This document shows positions 37,169 to 45,835 of a DNA stretch of 64,000 nucleotides, piece after piece. This stretch comes from Legionellales bacterium. Its GTDB lineage: Bacteria > Pseudomonadota > Gammaproteobacteria > UBA1113. The translations under genes were made by a program, and so were the position numbers. The stretch spans positions 1-64,000 of the forward strand of contig PAPY01000021.1 in the NCBI GenBank assembly GCA_002709565.1, read 5' to 3'. The notes under the pieces are model-generated. The model was not told where the DNA came from. It did no database searches and saw nothing but the letters and a program-made list of their open reading frames with translations. Every line of letters starts with the position of its first letter. The stretch's first letter is position 1.

Positions 37169-38509
37169 ATGTCTAACTGTAATATGACCCCCAGAGAAAT
37201 TGTTGAAGAACTCAATAAACACATCATTGGCCAAGACGATGCCAAGCGCGCCGTCGCTATTGCATTGCGTAACCGCTGGCGTCGCCGCCAAGTGGAACCC
37301 AATAGTCTTCGTGATGAAATCGTCCCCAAAAATATTTTAATGATTGGTCCTACCGGTGTGGGTAAAACCGAAATCGCCCGCCGCATTGCCAAGCTCGTAA
37401 ATGCGCCATTTATCAAAGTTGAAGCCACCAAATTCACCGAAGTCGGTTATGTGGGCCGGGATGTAGAAACCATCATCCGTGATTTAGTGGATGTTGCCGT
37501 CAAAACCACCCGCGAACAAGCGATGGTTAAGGTTGAACACCTCGCCAAAGATGCGGCTGAAGACCGTGTGTTGGATGTCTTATTACCGGCAGCACGGGAC
37601 GGTGAAGAAGAAACAGACAAGTCCGACAATGCCGCACGGCAAATGTTGCGTAAACAATTACGTGAAGGTGATTTAGACGACAAAGAAATCGAACTCGAAC
37701 TCGCCGTGGGCTCCGTAGGTGTGGAAATCATGGCCCCTCCTGGGATGGAAGACATGACCAGCCAACTCTCTAGCATGTTTCAAAGTTTGAATTCCGACAG
37801 GACGAAACTGCGTAAACTCAAGGTCAAAGAAGCCTTGAAGTTATTGCAGGAAGAAGAGGCGTCCAAACTCATCAACGAAGAAGAGCTCAAATCCCAAGCC
37901 CTTGAACGGGTTGAGCAAGATGGCATCGTGTTTATCGATGAGCTCGATAAAGTCACCCCCCGCTCGGAACACGGCGGCAGTGGCGCTGACATCTCCCGTG
38001 AGGGTGTACAGCGGGATCTCTTACCGTTGATCGAAGGCTGTACCGTATCAACCCGCTATGGCATGATCAAAACCGATCATATTCTGTTTATTGCATCCGG
38101 CGCCTTCCATTTGTCGAAGCCTTCGGACTTGATCCCAGAGCTACAAGGCCGCCTGCCAATTCGTGTAGAACTAAAAGCCTTAACAGCAGAAGACTTCATG
38201 CGCATCTTAACTGAGCCCGATGCGTCATTAACCCAACAGTACAATGCGTTGATGGAAACCGAAGCCGTCAAACTGGACTTCACCAAAGCCGGTGTCAGTC
38301 GCATTGCTGAAGTGGCATGGCATGTGAATGAAACCACCGAAAACATCGGCGCACGTCGTCTACATACCATGATGGAACGCCTGCTCGAAGACATTTCTTT
38401 CCGCGCTTCTGATAGCGGCGGTGAAACTGTCACTGTAGATGAAAAATACGTCGAAGATTTCTTGGGACACTTAGTTGAAGATCAAGACTTGAGTCGTTTT
38501 ATTCTATAA
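37169..38509 (+). CDS. hslU: ATP-dependent protease ATPase subunit HslU
   Basis: AAA+ unfoldase that feeds substrates into HslV. 446 residues. Walker A is [20 protein letters not shown], the pore motif GYVGRDVE follows, Walker B is [18 protein letters not shown], and the acidic intermediate domain lies between. The C-terminus [12 protein letters not shown] inserts into HslV and is canonical. AGAAAG precedes the ATG. It is cotranscribed with hslV under the heat-shock promoter. Confidence 0.97.
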   Translation: MSNCNMTPREIVEELNKHIIGQDDAKRAVAIALRNRWRRRQVEPNSLRDEIVPKNILMIGPTGVGKTEIARRIAKLVNAPFIKVEATKFTEVGYVGRDVETIIRDLVDVAVKTTREQAMVKVEHLAKDAAEDRVLDVLLPAARDGEEETDKSDNAARQMLRKQLREGDLDDKEIELELAVGSVGVEIMAPPGMEDMTSQLSSMFQSLNSDRTKLRKLKVKEALKLLQEEEASKLINEEELKSQALERVEQDGIVFIDELDKVTPRSEHGGSGADISREGVQRDLLPLIEGCTVSTRYGMIKTDHILFIASGAFHLSKPSDLIPELQGRLPIRVELKALTAEDFMRILTEPDASLTQQYNALMETEAVKLDFTKAGVSRIAEVAWHVNETTENIGARRLHTMMERLLEDISFRASDSGGETVTVDEKYVEDFLGHLVEDQDLSRFIL

Positions 38510-38518
38510 GGAACAATA

Positions 38519-38830
38519 ATGCAACCACAGGCCATCACCTTTCGGCAAAAAGAGCGCGTATTGGATGTTAGTTTTGATGATGGCCAGCAATTCTCCATCA
38601 GCTGTGAGTTTCTCCGGGTCAACTCCCCCTCTGCGGAAGTCCAAGGCCATGGCGGACCGAAGAATATCCCCACTGGCAAAGAGAATGTCACCATCGTTGC
38701 CATTGAGCCGGTGGGCAATTACGCCATCAAAATCATTTTTGATGATGGCCATGATAGTGGGATATACTCCTGGGAAACCCTGTATGACCTCGGTAAACGT
38801 TATACCGAGAATGATAAAGGCACCCCATGA
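38519..38830 (+). CDS. DUF971 (GBBH-like N-terminal domain) protein
   Basis: 103 residues. [32 protein letters not shown] and [21 protein letters not shown] match the DUF971 domain that also forms the N-terminus of gamma-butyrobetaine hydroxylases. Stand-alone members occur between hslU and ubiE in many gammaproteobacteria. Their role is unknown, though iron-sulfur or ubiquinone links have been suggested from context. The start follows hslU by 9 bp and its end overlaps ubiE by 4 bp. Confidence 0.9.
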   Translation: MQPQAITFRQKERVLDVSFDDGQQFSISCEFLRVNSPSAEVQGHGGPKNIPTGKENVTIVAIEPVGNYAIKIIFDDGHDSGIYSWETLYDLGKRYTENDKGTP

Positions 38831-39576
38831 AAGACGATGAAACCACCCACTTTGGCTACCAACATGTCTCCGCCAAAGATAAGACCCGCAAAGTCCGCGA
38901 TGTGTTCCATTCTGTCGCTGGCAAATATGACGTGATGAATGACTTGATGTCATTCGGCATTCACCGCTTGTGGAAAAAAATCGCTATTTATCTCTCCCAT
39001 GTCCGCCCCGGGGCTACTGTCCTTGACCTGGCAGGCGGGACCGGTGATCTTGCCTATCAATTTACCCAAAAAGTCGGCCCCCAGGGCCATGTGGTACTAG
39101 CCGACATTAACGGTGCAATGCTCACTGTGGGACGCCAACGCCTATTGAACCGCGGTGTCACCGGCAATATTAGTTATGCCCAAGTCAATGCCGAAGCTTT
39201 ACCCTTTCCGGATAATAGCTTTGATTGCATTACCATTGCCTTTGGTCTGCGTAATGTGACGGACAAAGACAAAGCCCTCGCCTCTATGCAGCGTTGTTTA
39301 AAGCCAGGCGGTCAATTATTGGTCTTGGAATTCTCTAAACCTAGGGTACCTGGCCTCAAACAAGTCTACGACGCCTACTCATTTTCGATTTTGCCTAAAT
39401 TAGGCGAATGGATTGCACAAGATGCAGACAGTTACCAATACCTTGCCGAATCCATTCGTATGCATCCCGATCAAGACACCTTACTCCAGATGATGCAACA
39501 AGCAGGGCTTGAGAATTGCAGCTATCATAATTTAAGCGGTGGTATTGTTGCGTTGCACCGCGGTTTTAAGTATTAG
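38827..39576 (+). CDS. ubiE: ubiquinone/menaquinone C-methyltransferase UbiE
   Basis: SAM-dependent C-methyltransferase of quinone biosynthesis, 249 residues. [20 protein letters not shown] at the N-terminus and [20 protein letters not shown] as the SAM motif identify it, with [17 protein letters not shown] in the middle. The start overlaps the DUF971 stop (ATGA), so it is translationally coupled. ubiJ and ubiB follow closely, forming the ubiquinone block. Confidence 0.96.
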   Translation: MKDDETTHFGYQHVSAKDKTRKVRDVFHSVAGKYDVMNDLMSFGIHRLWKKIAIYLSHVRPGATVLDLAGGTGDLAYQFTQKVGPQGHVVLADINGAMLTVGRQRLLNRGVTGNISYAQVNAEALPFPDNSFDCITIAFGLRNVTDKDKALASMQRCLKPGGQLLVLEFSKPRVPGLKQVYDAYSFSILPKLGEWIAQDADSYQYLAESIRMHPDQDTLLQMMQQAGLENCSYHNLSGGIVALHRGFKY

Positions 39577-39587
39577 GGAATGACACT

Positions 39588-40190
39588 ATGGCACACTTGC
39601 CTCTTAGCCCCTTAGAATCCGTCATCAATGGCTACCTGCGCCTCGACCCCGATGTGGAGGTCTTGCTCGAGCCGTTGGTGGATAAAACCGTCGGCTTTAC
39701 CATTGCCCCCTTTGGCATTGAGTTCTTTGTTTGTTTTACAGAAGATCGTGTGCAATTAGTCAATCAACTGCCACAAGCCCCCGATTGCCATATTCGTGGC
39801 ACACCATCGAGCTTATTCATGATGCAGTTTTCCGATGACAAAAAAGGCCTGTTTAAAGGCGATGTCACCATTGATGGCGATACCGATGTTGCCACCCAAG
39901 CGAAACAATTCTTTGACCGCTTAGATATTGATTGGGAAGAACACCTATCACACCTAGTCGGCGATCCCATTGCCCACGGCATTGGCGGGTTCATCCGCAA
40001 ACTCTGTGGTTGGGGTAAGTCTACCCGCAACACAATGAAATCCAACCTCACTGAATACATGCAAGAAGAAATTCGTTATTTTCCACCCCGCCAAGAAATT
40101 GAAGATTTCATGGATGATGTGGATTCCCTGCGTAACAGTGTCGAGAGACTCGCTCTCCGCGTCGCACGCTTGCAACAGGAGCAACCATAG
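39588..40190 (+). CDS. ubiJ: ubiquinone biosynthesis accessory factor UbiJ
   Basis: 200-residue protein with an N-terminal SCP2 sterol-carrier domain (FTIAPFGIEFFVCFTEDRVQL, then CHIRGTPSSLFMMQF) and a C-terminal amphipathic coiled coil (EDFMDDVDSLRNSVERLALRVARL). UbiJ binds the hydrophobic intermediates in the soluble ubiquinone assembly complex. Its position between ubiE and ubiB is the standard one. Confidence 0.93.
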   Translation: MAHLPLSPLESVINGYLRLDPDVEVLLEPLVDKTVGFTIAPFGIEFFVCFTEDRVQLVNQLPQAPDCHIRGTPSSLFMMQFSDDKKGLFKGDVTIDGDTDVATQAKQFFDRLDIDWEEHLSHLVGDPIAHGIGGFIRKLCGWGKSTRNTMKSNLTEYMQEEIRYFPPRQEIEDFMDDVDSLRNSVERLALRVARLQQEQP

Positions 40191-40193
40191 ACG

Positions 40194-41852
40194 ATGAGTA
40201 AAATACGCCAATTTTTTCGTTTGTTTCATATTAATTTTGTGTTAGCGAAACACGGCTTGGATGAAATTATCCTGGCGGCGCATTTTTTTGCGCCTATTCG
40301 TTTTCTTAAATATTTCAATCCCTGGTTTTGGTTTCGCGATCGTAGTCAGTCAAGGGGGGAGCGTGTTCGCCTCGCATTACAAGAACTTGGACCTATTTTC
40401 GTTAAGTTAGGTCAAATGCTCTCAACCCGTGTGGATTTACTGCCCCAGGATATCATCAAAGAATTATCACTGTTGCAGGACAAAGTACCACCCTTTGCTA
40501 ATGCTCGTGAGCAAGTTGAAGCCATTTATGAGAGCCCTGTCGAGGAGTTATTCAGTGAGTTTAACCCTGAAGCCCTCGCTTCAGCTTCCATCGCCCAAGT
40601 CCATGCCGCAACATTAAGAGACGGTCATCACGTTGTTGTCAAAATCCTACGGCCGGGGGTGGACAAAATCATTAAACGTGACATTGCTTTGATGTACAGT
40701 CTCGCGCGCATGGCAGAACGTTATTGGAGTGTGGGTAAACGCCTGCATTTAGTCGAAATCATTGGTGAATTTGAACACTCATTGATGAATGAGTTGGACT
40801 TAACCGCTGAAGCGGCCAATGCATCGCAATTGCGGCGTAACTTCCAAGGCTCGCCGTTGCTCTATATCCCCGAAGTCTATTGGCCCTACACCCGCACCAA
40901 AGCCATGGTGATGGAACGTATTCATGGTATTCCTATTTATCATATCGATGAGTTAAAAGCCCATGATGTGGATTTCAAAGTGCTGGCTGAGCGTGGCGTA
41001 GAAATCTTCTTCACCCAAGTGTTCCGGGATTGTTTCTTCCATGCCGATATGCACCCTGGTAATATTTTCGTCGATACCAGTGATCCAAAGAGCCCGAGAT
41101 ACTTAGCGGTGGACTTTGGCATCATGGGGACACTGAGCACCACCGATCAGCGCTATTTGGCGGAGAATATGTTGGCGTTCTTTAAGCGGGATTATCACCG
41201 GGTGGCTGCCCTGCATCTCGAGTCTGGTTGGGTACCTCCCGAAACCAAGGTCCATGAGTTAGAAGCTGCCATTCGTACCGTATGTGAGCCGATTTTTGAG
41301 AAGCCTCTCAAGGATATTTCCTTTGCCAATCTATTGCTGCGTTTATTACAGGTGGGTAAGCGTTTTAATATGGAAATTCAGCCCCAGTTAACCCTCCTAC
41401 AAAAAACCTTACTGCACATCGAAAGTCTTGGCCGCCAACTCTACCCTGATTTAGACTTGTGGACCACGGCGAAGCCTTTCCTTGAGCGCTGGTTAAAACA
41501 ACAAGTCGGCCCCAAAGCCTTTATCCGCAAAATGCGCGAGAACCTCCCAACCCTGGCCGAGAAGCTGCCCGATGCGCCAGGGGTGATATATCGCTTTTTG
41601 GAACAAGGTCATCAGCCACCGCGACCATCCCCTGCACCCATCGACGATCCGGATAAACTCAGTGACAAATTACGCCGCCAATTACGCGGTAGTGGCTTCT
41701 TGCAAGGTTTCGCGGCAGCATTATTCTTTGCTGCACTCCTAAACAGCTTACTCCTCATCGGCCTCTGGCATAAACCCGTGGACTTCAGCTGGCTCAGTAT
41801 CATTTTCGCCAGTGGTGGTTTATTAGCGTTATTAGTCAGTGTGGTGCGCTAA
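40194..41852 (+). CDS. ubiB: ubiquinone biosynthesis kinase-like protein UbiB
   Basis: 552-residue ABC1/ADCK-family atypical kinase needed for ubiquinone synthesis, probably using ATPase activity to extract intermediates from the membrane. The KxGQ motif is in GPIFVKLGQMLSTRVDLLP and the alanine-rich loop in ALASASIAQVHAATL. The catalytic loop and metal site are DCFFHADMHPGNIF and YLAVDFGIMG. Two C-terminal transmembrane helices end the protein. Start is 4 bp after ubiJ. Confidence 0.96.
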   Translation: MSKIRQFFRLFHINFVLAKHGLDEIILAAHFFAPIRFLKYFNPWFWFRDRSQSRGERVRLALQELGPIFVKLGQMLSTRVDLLPQDIIKELSLLQDKVPPFANAREQVEAIYESPVEELFSEFNPEALASASIAQVHAATLRDGHHVVVKILRPGVDKIIKRDIALMYSLARMAERYWSVGKRLHLVEIIGEFEHSLMNELDLTAEAANASQLRRNFQGSPLLYIPEVYWPYTRTKAMVMERIHGIPIYHIDELKAHDVDFKVLAERGVEIFFTQVFRDCFFHADMHPGNIFVDTSDPKSPRYLAVDFGIMGTLSTTDQRYLAENMLAFFKRDYHRVAALHLESGWVPPETKVHELEAAIRTVCEPIFEKPLKDISFANLLLRLLQVGKRFNMEIQPQLTLLQKTLLHIESLGRQLYPDLDLWTTAKPFLERWLKQQVGPKAFIRKMRENLPTLAEKLPDAPGVIYRFLEQGHQPPRPSPAPIDDPDKLSDKLRRQLRGSGFLQGFAAALFFAALLNSLLLIGLWHKPVDFSWLSIIFASGGLLALLVSVVR

Positions 41853-41935
41853 CTCACCACAATCCCACCCGCCAGTAGACTTCCCCTCAGCATCCCAGTA
41901 GTATTGATGAATCACTGTTAATCAAGGAGCTAAGG

Positions 41936-42118
41936 ATGGGATTGAGTGGTATTGGACCTGGGTCATTAATTGTTATTCTCGTGATTGTCGTATTACTGTT
42001 TGGCACCAAGCGCCTGCGCAGCCTCGGTAAAGACTTAGGGATCGGTGTGAAGAGCTTCAAAAAAGGCCTCCATGACGATGACAATGAGTCTGACAACCCT
42101 AAACCTTCTGGTGACTAA
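41936..42118 (+). CDS. tatA: twin-arginine translocase subunit TatA
   Basis: 60 residues: an N-terminal transmembrane helix ([19 protein letters not shown]), the conserved [14 protein letters not shown] hinge, an amphipathic helix ([11 protein letters not shown]) and an acidic tail. TatA polymerises to form the passage for folded Tat substrates. AAGGAGCTAAGG precedes the ATG. tatB follows after 3 bp. Confidence 0.95.
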   Translation: MGLSGIGPGSLIVILVIVVLLFGTKRLRSLGKDLGIGVKSFKKGLHDDDNESDNPKPSGD

Positions 42119-42121
42119 GCC

Positions 42122-42316
42122 ATGGGGGTTAGCATTTGGGAAGTTGGCTTAATCCTTCTCGTTGCCCTGTTGGTGGTTAATCCTAAGCATCTACCCAAAG
42201 CAGCGGCAAATGCTGGACGCTGGCTACGCTACTTTCGTAATCTTTATTTAGCCACCGCGGCTGACATCAAACAGGATATCGCAGCTATCGAGCAAGAGGG
42301 TTCGAAAGATGACTGA
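42122..42316 (+). CDS. tatB: twin-arginine translocase subunit TatB, short form
   Basis: 64 residues. WEVGLILLVALLVVNPKHLPKAA is the TatB N-terminal helix with its proline hinge, and GRWLRYFRNLYLATAADIKQDI is the amphipathic helix. TatB usually has 90-170 residues, so the C-terminal part is absent. The frame ends naturally by overlapping tatC by 8 bp, so this is not an obvious frameshift. Confidence 0.88.
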   Translation: MGVSIWEVGLILLVALLVVNPKHLPKAAANAGRWLRYFRNLYLATAADIKQDIAAIEQEGSKDD

Positions 42317-43028
42317 GACAACCGCGATGGCATTGACTGATCATTTAACCCTATTGCGCCGGGCGCTGCTGCGGGCTGCTGGGGTTGTCTTGTTGTTGTT
42401 TATTGTGTTTTGTGTCTTTAGTGAAAAGCTCTACGGCTTATTGGCATTGCCCTTGCTGCATAACCTGATGCCATCTAGCCAAATGATCGCCACCCATATT
42501 GCGGCACCGTTAATCACGCCACTAAAATTAGCGTTCTATAGCGCCTTATTTGTCGGCATGCCTTATTGTCTATGGGAGCTGTGGCACTTCGTTGCTCCAG
42601 GTATGTATCACCACGAAAAGAAACCGTTGGGCCGCTGGGTATGCAGCAGTATTGTATTATTTTATGCGGGCATTGCCTTTGCTTACTTTATCGTGTTTCC
42701 CCTGGTATTTGGCTTTTTTGTCAAAATGACGCCTGCTGCCGTCACTTTCATGCCAGACATGAGTCAGTATTTGAGCTTTACCCTGCAATTATTTTTTGCT
42801 TTTGGCTTAGCCTTTCAAGTACCCGTGGTGACTGTGTTTATGATTGCCAGTGGCATTACCAGCAAGGAGAGTTTACGCCGCAAGCGGCCGTTTATCATCA
42901 TCGGCGCCTTCACCCTCGGCATGTTATTAACGCCGCCGGATGTTGTGTCACAGTTGCTATTGGCAATTCCACTGTGGTTGTTATTCGAGGTGGGCTTGCT
43001 GCTTGCCAGCAACAAGCCCAACGGTTAG
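42309..43028 (+). CDS. tatC: twin-arginine translocase subunit TatC
   Basis: 239-residue, six-helix membrane protein that recognises twin-arginine signal peptides. LTDHLTLLRRALLRAAGVVL at the N-terminus is the conserved cytoplasmic segment, and FYSALFVGMPYCLWELWHFVAPGMYHHEK includes the first cytoplasmic loop. The C-terminal GAFTLGMLLTPPDVVSQLLL is typical. The start overlaps tatB. It closes the long hslV-to-tatC run. Confidence 0.95.
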   Translation: MTETTAMALTDHLTLLRRALLRAAGVVLLLFIVFCVFSEKLYGLLALPLLHNLMPSSQMIATHIAAPLITPLKLAFYSALFVGMPYCLWELWHFVAPGMYHHEKKPLGRWVCSSIVLFYAGIAFAYFIVFPLVFGFFVKMTPAAVTFMPDMSQYLSFTLQLFFAFGLAFQVPVVTVFMIASGITSKESLRRKRPFIIIGAFTLGMLLTPPDVVSQLLLAIPLWLLFEVGLLLASNKPNG

Positions 43029-43046
43029 CGATTAAATCAGTAATCG

Positions 43047-44420
43047 TTAGCGCTTGGGCCCTCCCATGAAGCTCTCTAGCATTTGTGCCACTGCGCCATG
43101 AACTTGCTCTGCTTGCGTTGGCGCAAATAATGCAGCGAGGAGACCTGCAGCGGCAGTTGCAAATGATAGCGACAAAAATGAAAAGCGGAATAGAGAAGCA
43201 GGATGCAATGACCAAAAGCTATTTCGCTGAGTCATTTGCCGACTAGAGGCAGCTACTTCTTTGTGACTTTCTTCAGCCTTAACCTCAGGCAGCGTTGGTT
43301 CTTGTGAGGTTGCATTATACGTTACTCCATTTACGGTAAATGGTTTGTCCATCGATAATCGCATTCCGGAATCAACGACCGCCCCGTCAGGTACAACACT
43401 ACTCATACTGGCTTGTTTCTGCCGAATAACCACTGTCCTGGGGGCTTCGCTCATCTCATCAACCAATTGCGTAAAATTATTGTTTTCTCGCACGTTCACT
43501 CGCTGGCCGCAAGTGATCCCCTTGAGTTCTTCAAGTGCATCACTGCTTGCTCGTCCATTACTAACATCCAGCAAATAACAACGCGTAGGCATCTTCATAG
43601 CACCGAGACGTGCTGTTAAGGCTTGCGTATTTGAGCGCCAGTTGCCCGATTCAAAATTGCCGCGCACCATCTCAAAGTTATTCCTACCGCCAGAGAAAAC
43701 GATATACAGATTACCTTCACTTACATTTTCTTGATTTTTTACGTGCTCTAATAAGGTTTTATAAACGGCAGATTTTAAGCGCGCTTCCCCTTCTGCCTGA
43801 AGCCCAGCAATAAATTTATCTATTTTTTCCTGATCCTTCAATTGGCATACTAAAGACTTCAAGCGTGAAGCTGCAAAGGGTGTAATGATAACGTTAGGAT
43901 TATCGGTGCCAAGCTTGCTCCGCAAGCTGTTTAAAAGAGCCTTTATTTTTTGCTTATAAGCAGCAAAACCTATTGCCATATGCTGACTGACATCTATAAC
44001 CAGTCGGATTGTCTTTGGCTTTTGGCTCTCTGGCGCGCGGAAAATAATCGGTTTTACTTCGTTTTCGCCGCCTGCACTTTGTTGATATAAAACAAAACCT
44101 TCCGGAAAGGTTTTATTTAAATGGTCATGAAGTGCCTGTTTATTGATTTTGAGACTGGCAGCTTTGCCAGTCACTGCAACAGCGGCAATGAATATTTCTG
44201 AACTCTCAGCTGTGTCTGGCTCCGACAGTTTGTAAGTTAGGCTGGCTTTGAGAGCGCCAGATGTTTCGAGTACAGCACGTAACGTTCGTAACCGTGTTTT
44301 ATCCCCGGTAATAACAATGTCATCCCCTGCTTCCTTAATACTAAGTCCAGACTCGTTTTCGTTGATATTAAGAAAGGCACAAAACAATTCTAAGTATCCA
44401 TTGTGCGTATTATACATCAT
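43047..44420 (-). CDS. von Willebrand A-like domain protein with a C-terminal membrane anchor
   Basis: 457 residues. A vWA-like domain covers about 135-330: IRLVIDVSQHMAIGFAAYK, LYIVFSGGRNNFEM and TRCYLLDVSNGRASSDALEELK. The MIDAS motif DxSxS is changed to DVSQH, so metal-dependent ligand binding may be lost or altered. The N-terminal 120 residues are unrecognised. A hydrophobic segment (FSFLSLSFATAAAGLLAALF) near residues 415-435 suggests a membrane anchor. No signal peptide is visible. The gene is convergent with tatC and divergent from a degenerate ankyrin gene; an effector role is possible but not shown. Confidence 0.6.
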   Translation of the reverse strand: MMYNTHNGYLELFCAFLNINENESGLSIKEAGDDIVITGDKTRLRTLRAVLETSGALKASLTYKLSEPDTAESSEIFIAAVAVTGKAASLKINKQALHDHLNKTFPEGFVLYQQSAGGENEVKPIIFRAPESQKPKTIRLVIDVSQHMAIGFAAYKQKIKALLNSLRSKLGTDNPNVIITPFAASRLKSLVCQLKDQEKIDKFIAGLQAEGEARLKSAVYKTLLEHVKNQENVSEGNLYIVFSGGRNNFEMVRGNFESGNWRSNTQALTARLGAMKMPTRCYLLDVSNGRASSDALEELKGITCGQRVNVRENNNFTQLVDEMSEAPRTVVIRQKQASMSSVVPDGAVVDSGMRLSMDKPFTVNGVTYNATSQEPTLPEVKAEESHKEVAASSRQMTQRNSFWSLHPASLFRFSFLSLSFATAAAGLLAALFAPTQAEQVHGAVAQMLESFMGGPKR

Positions 44421-44693
44421 AATAATGATCTCCTGAAAGTGTTATGTTCATAATGAAAATATTTTATCGTTGTGGCTACTACTAGAGAAAATCCAGTAGA
44501 ATCAGGATTCTACTGCAGTCTACCTAACAAATAAATGTTTTTTTTAAATATTTGCCTTGTACTAACTGACGATAGATGGATTAAGAATTTATTCCGTGGG
44601 GGTTTTAAATTTATCCATACTGGGTTTATAGCACCTACCCCTTTGGTATGATACACTCCTTCCCGAGTAATCACACCCTAAGGAGATCACTCA
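44421..44693. promoter_or_regulatory. divergent intergenic region with a promoter for the ankyrin-like gene
   Basis: 273 bp without a gene between two divergent accessory genes. TATGAT (44647-44652) with a weak GTTTAT 17 bp upstream could drive the plus-strand gene, whose ribosome site AAGGAG is strong. The rest is AT-rich with short palindromes around 44500, and nothing further was recognised. Confidence 0.35.
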
Positions 44694-45791
44694 ATGACGA
44701 CTAACGCAGAAAAAATTGCACGTAAACACTCAGCACAATGGGATACTGTACTTGAATGCATCGTAGCAAAAGTCAAAGCGGCAACTAGCCGTGAAGAAGC
44801 ATTCGCAATCGCGACTAAGCCATTTAGCGAATCTATCATTCAAAAAATGACAGAAGATACGTTTAGCGCAGAAGCTGTATTCAACTCAGAGCCTCAGGAT
44901 AATATCGAACCTAAATGCGATGCGATGAATGGTATTGCGCTCGCTGTCAGTCGGGGCAATATAGCGGCTTGTGTTGAGTTACTGAAATACTTCACTAAAG
45001 AGGACATTAATAGCAAAGACATTACTGTATGGGGTTATCGAGAGGCCTTTTCTCCATTACACATTGCCCTCAATCCAACGATCAATAGAACTGCATCACT
45101 CCTGGAGATTGATGATGCTTATGTTTCCCGCCTTGCTACAATCATTCGCTTGCTTATAGACAAGGGTATCGAGCCTGATATTCGCTTTAAAGGTCATTAC
45201 AACAATCAACCCATGGCAGGCGGCACAGGCCGAGGTCATGATTATCTAGACGCTCGCTTACTAAATCAGTTGCGCGCGGAACTTTTATTAGGTGGTGCAG
45301 ATCCGACTCTAAAAGGGACTTACTTTTTTTTTCGTGAAGATGATCGAGAAGCCAGTACTAAAATTGCTTTTAATCGCTTCATTGCCATGCCACGAAACGA
45401 AAAAACAAAAATCAAAGGGCGCTTACACAGTGAGGTTATTACAGATTTCAAAGCCCTCATGCAGGATGAGACATTACAAGACTCTATGCGACAAAACCAA
45501 GAAGCCATGACGGCTTTTCAGGAAGTGGGGACTCCATCAGTTGCAAAAGGCTTTACGTTTGATGCGCTACATCGACGTCGTGCCAGGATGCCAGCCTTTC
45601 AAAGCTTTATGAAAGCATCGTTAGCAGAGAAGCAAAAAATAGTTGCTATGCTCAAAGAGCCAGTCCGAAACGATTTCCTTGAGCTTGTGCAACTACGGGT
45701 ACAACAACTGGATGAAGCAAGAGAGTTGCTGGGACTGCCTCAGGTAATCAATGCAAACGACGTGTCAAGAGGCGGTCCTGCACCACGCTAA
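44694..45791 (+). CDS. degenerate ankyrin-like protein, possible effector
   Basis: 365 residues, soluble, no signal peptide. Ankyrin-like segments are recognisable at about 82-112 (MNGIALAVSRGNIAACVELL), 116-140 (AFSPLHIALN) and 160-205 (IIRLLIDKGIEPDIRF, AELLLGGADPTLKG). The rest is alpha-helical without a recognised domain. It has a strong AAGGAG start site. Similar small ankyrin proteins are common in effector sets of intracellular bacteria, but no host-specific motif is seen here. Confidence 0.65.
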   Translation: MTTNAEKIARKHSAQWDTVLECIVAKVKAATSREEAFAIATKPFSESIIQKMTEDTFSAEAVFNSEPQDNIEPKCDAMNGIALAVSRGNIAACVELLKYFTKEDINSKDITVWGYREAFSPLHIALNPTINRTASLLEIDDAYVSRLATIIRLLIDKGIEPDIRFKGHYNNQPMAGGTGRGHDYLDARLLNQLRAELLLGGADPTLKGTYFFFREDDREASTKIAFNRFIAMPRNEKTKIKGRLHSEVITDFKALMQDETLQDSMRQNQEAMTAFQEVGTPSVAKGFTFDALHRRRARMPAFQSFMKASLAEKQKIVAMLKEPVRNDFLELVQLRVQQLDEARELLGLPQVINANDVSRGGPAPR

Positions 45792-45835
45792 ACCCCGATT
45801 GTCGCGACACAGGATGTGTCGTGGTGAATAGTGGC

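Noticed and set aside
43021-43046. Terminator between tatC and the vWA-like gene
   Set aside because: Only a 6-bp CGATTA/TAATCG stem without a T tract was seen, too weak to call.
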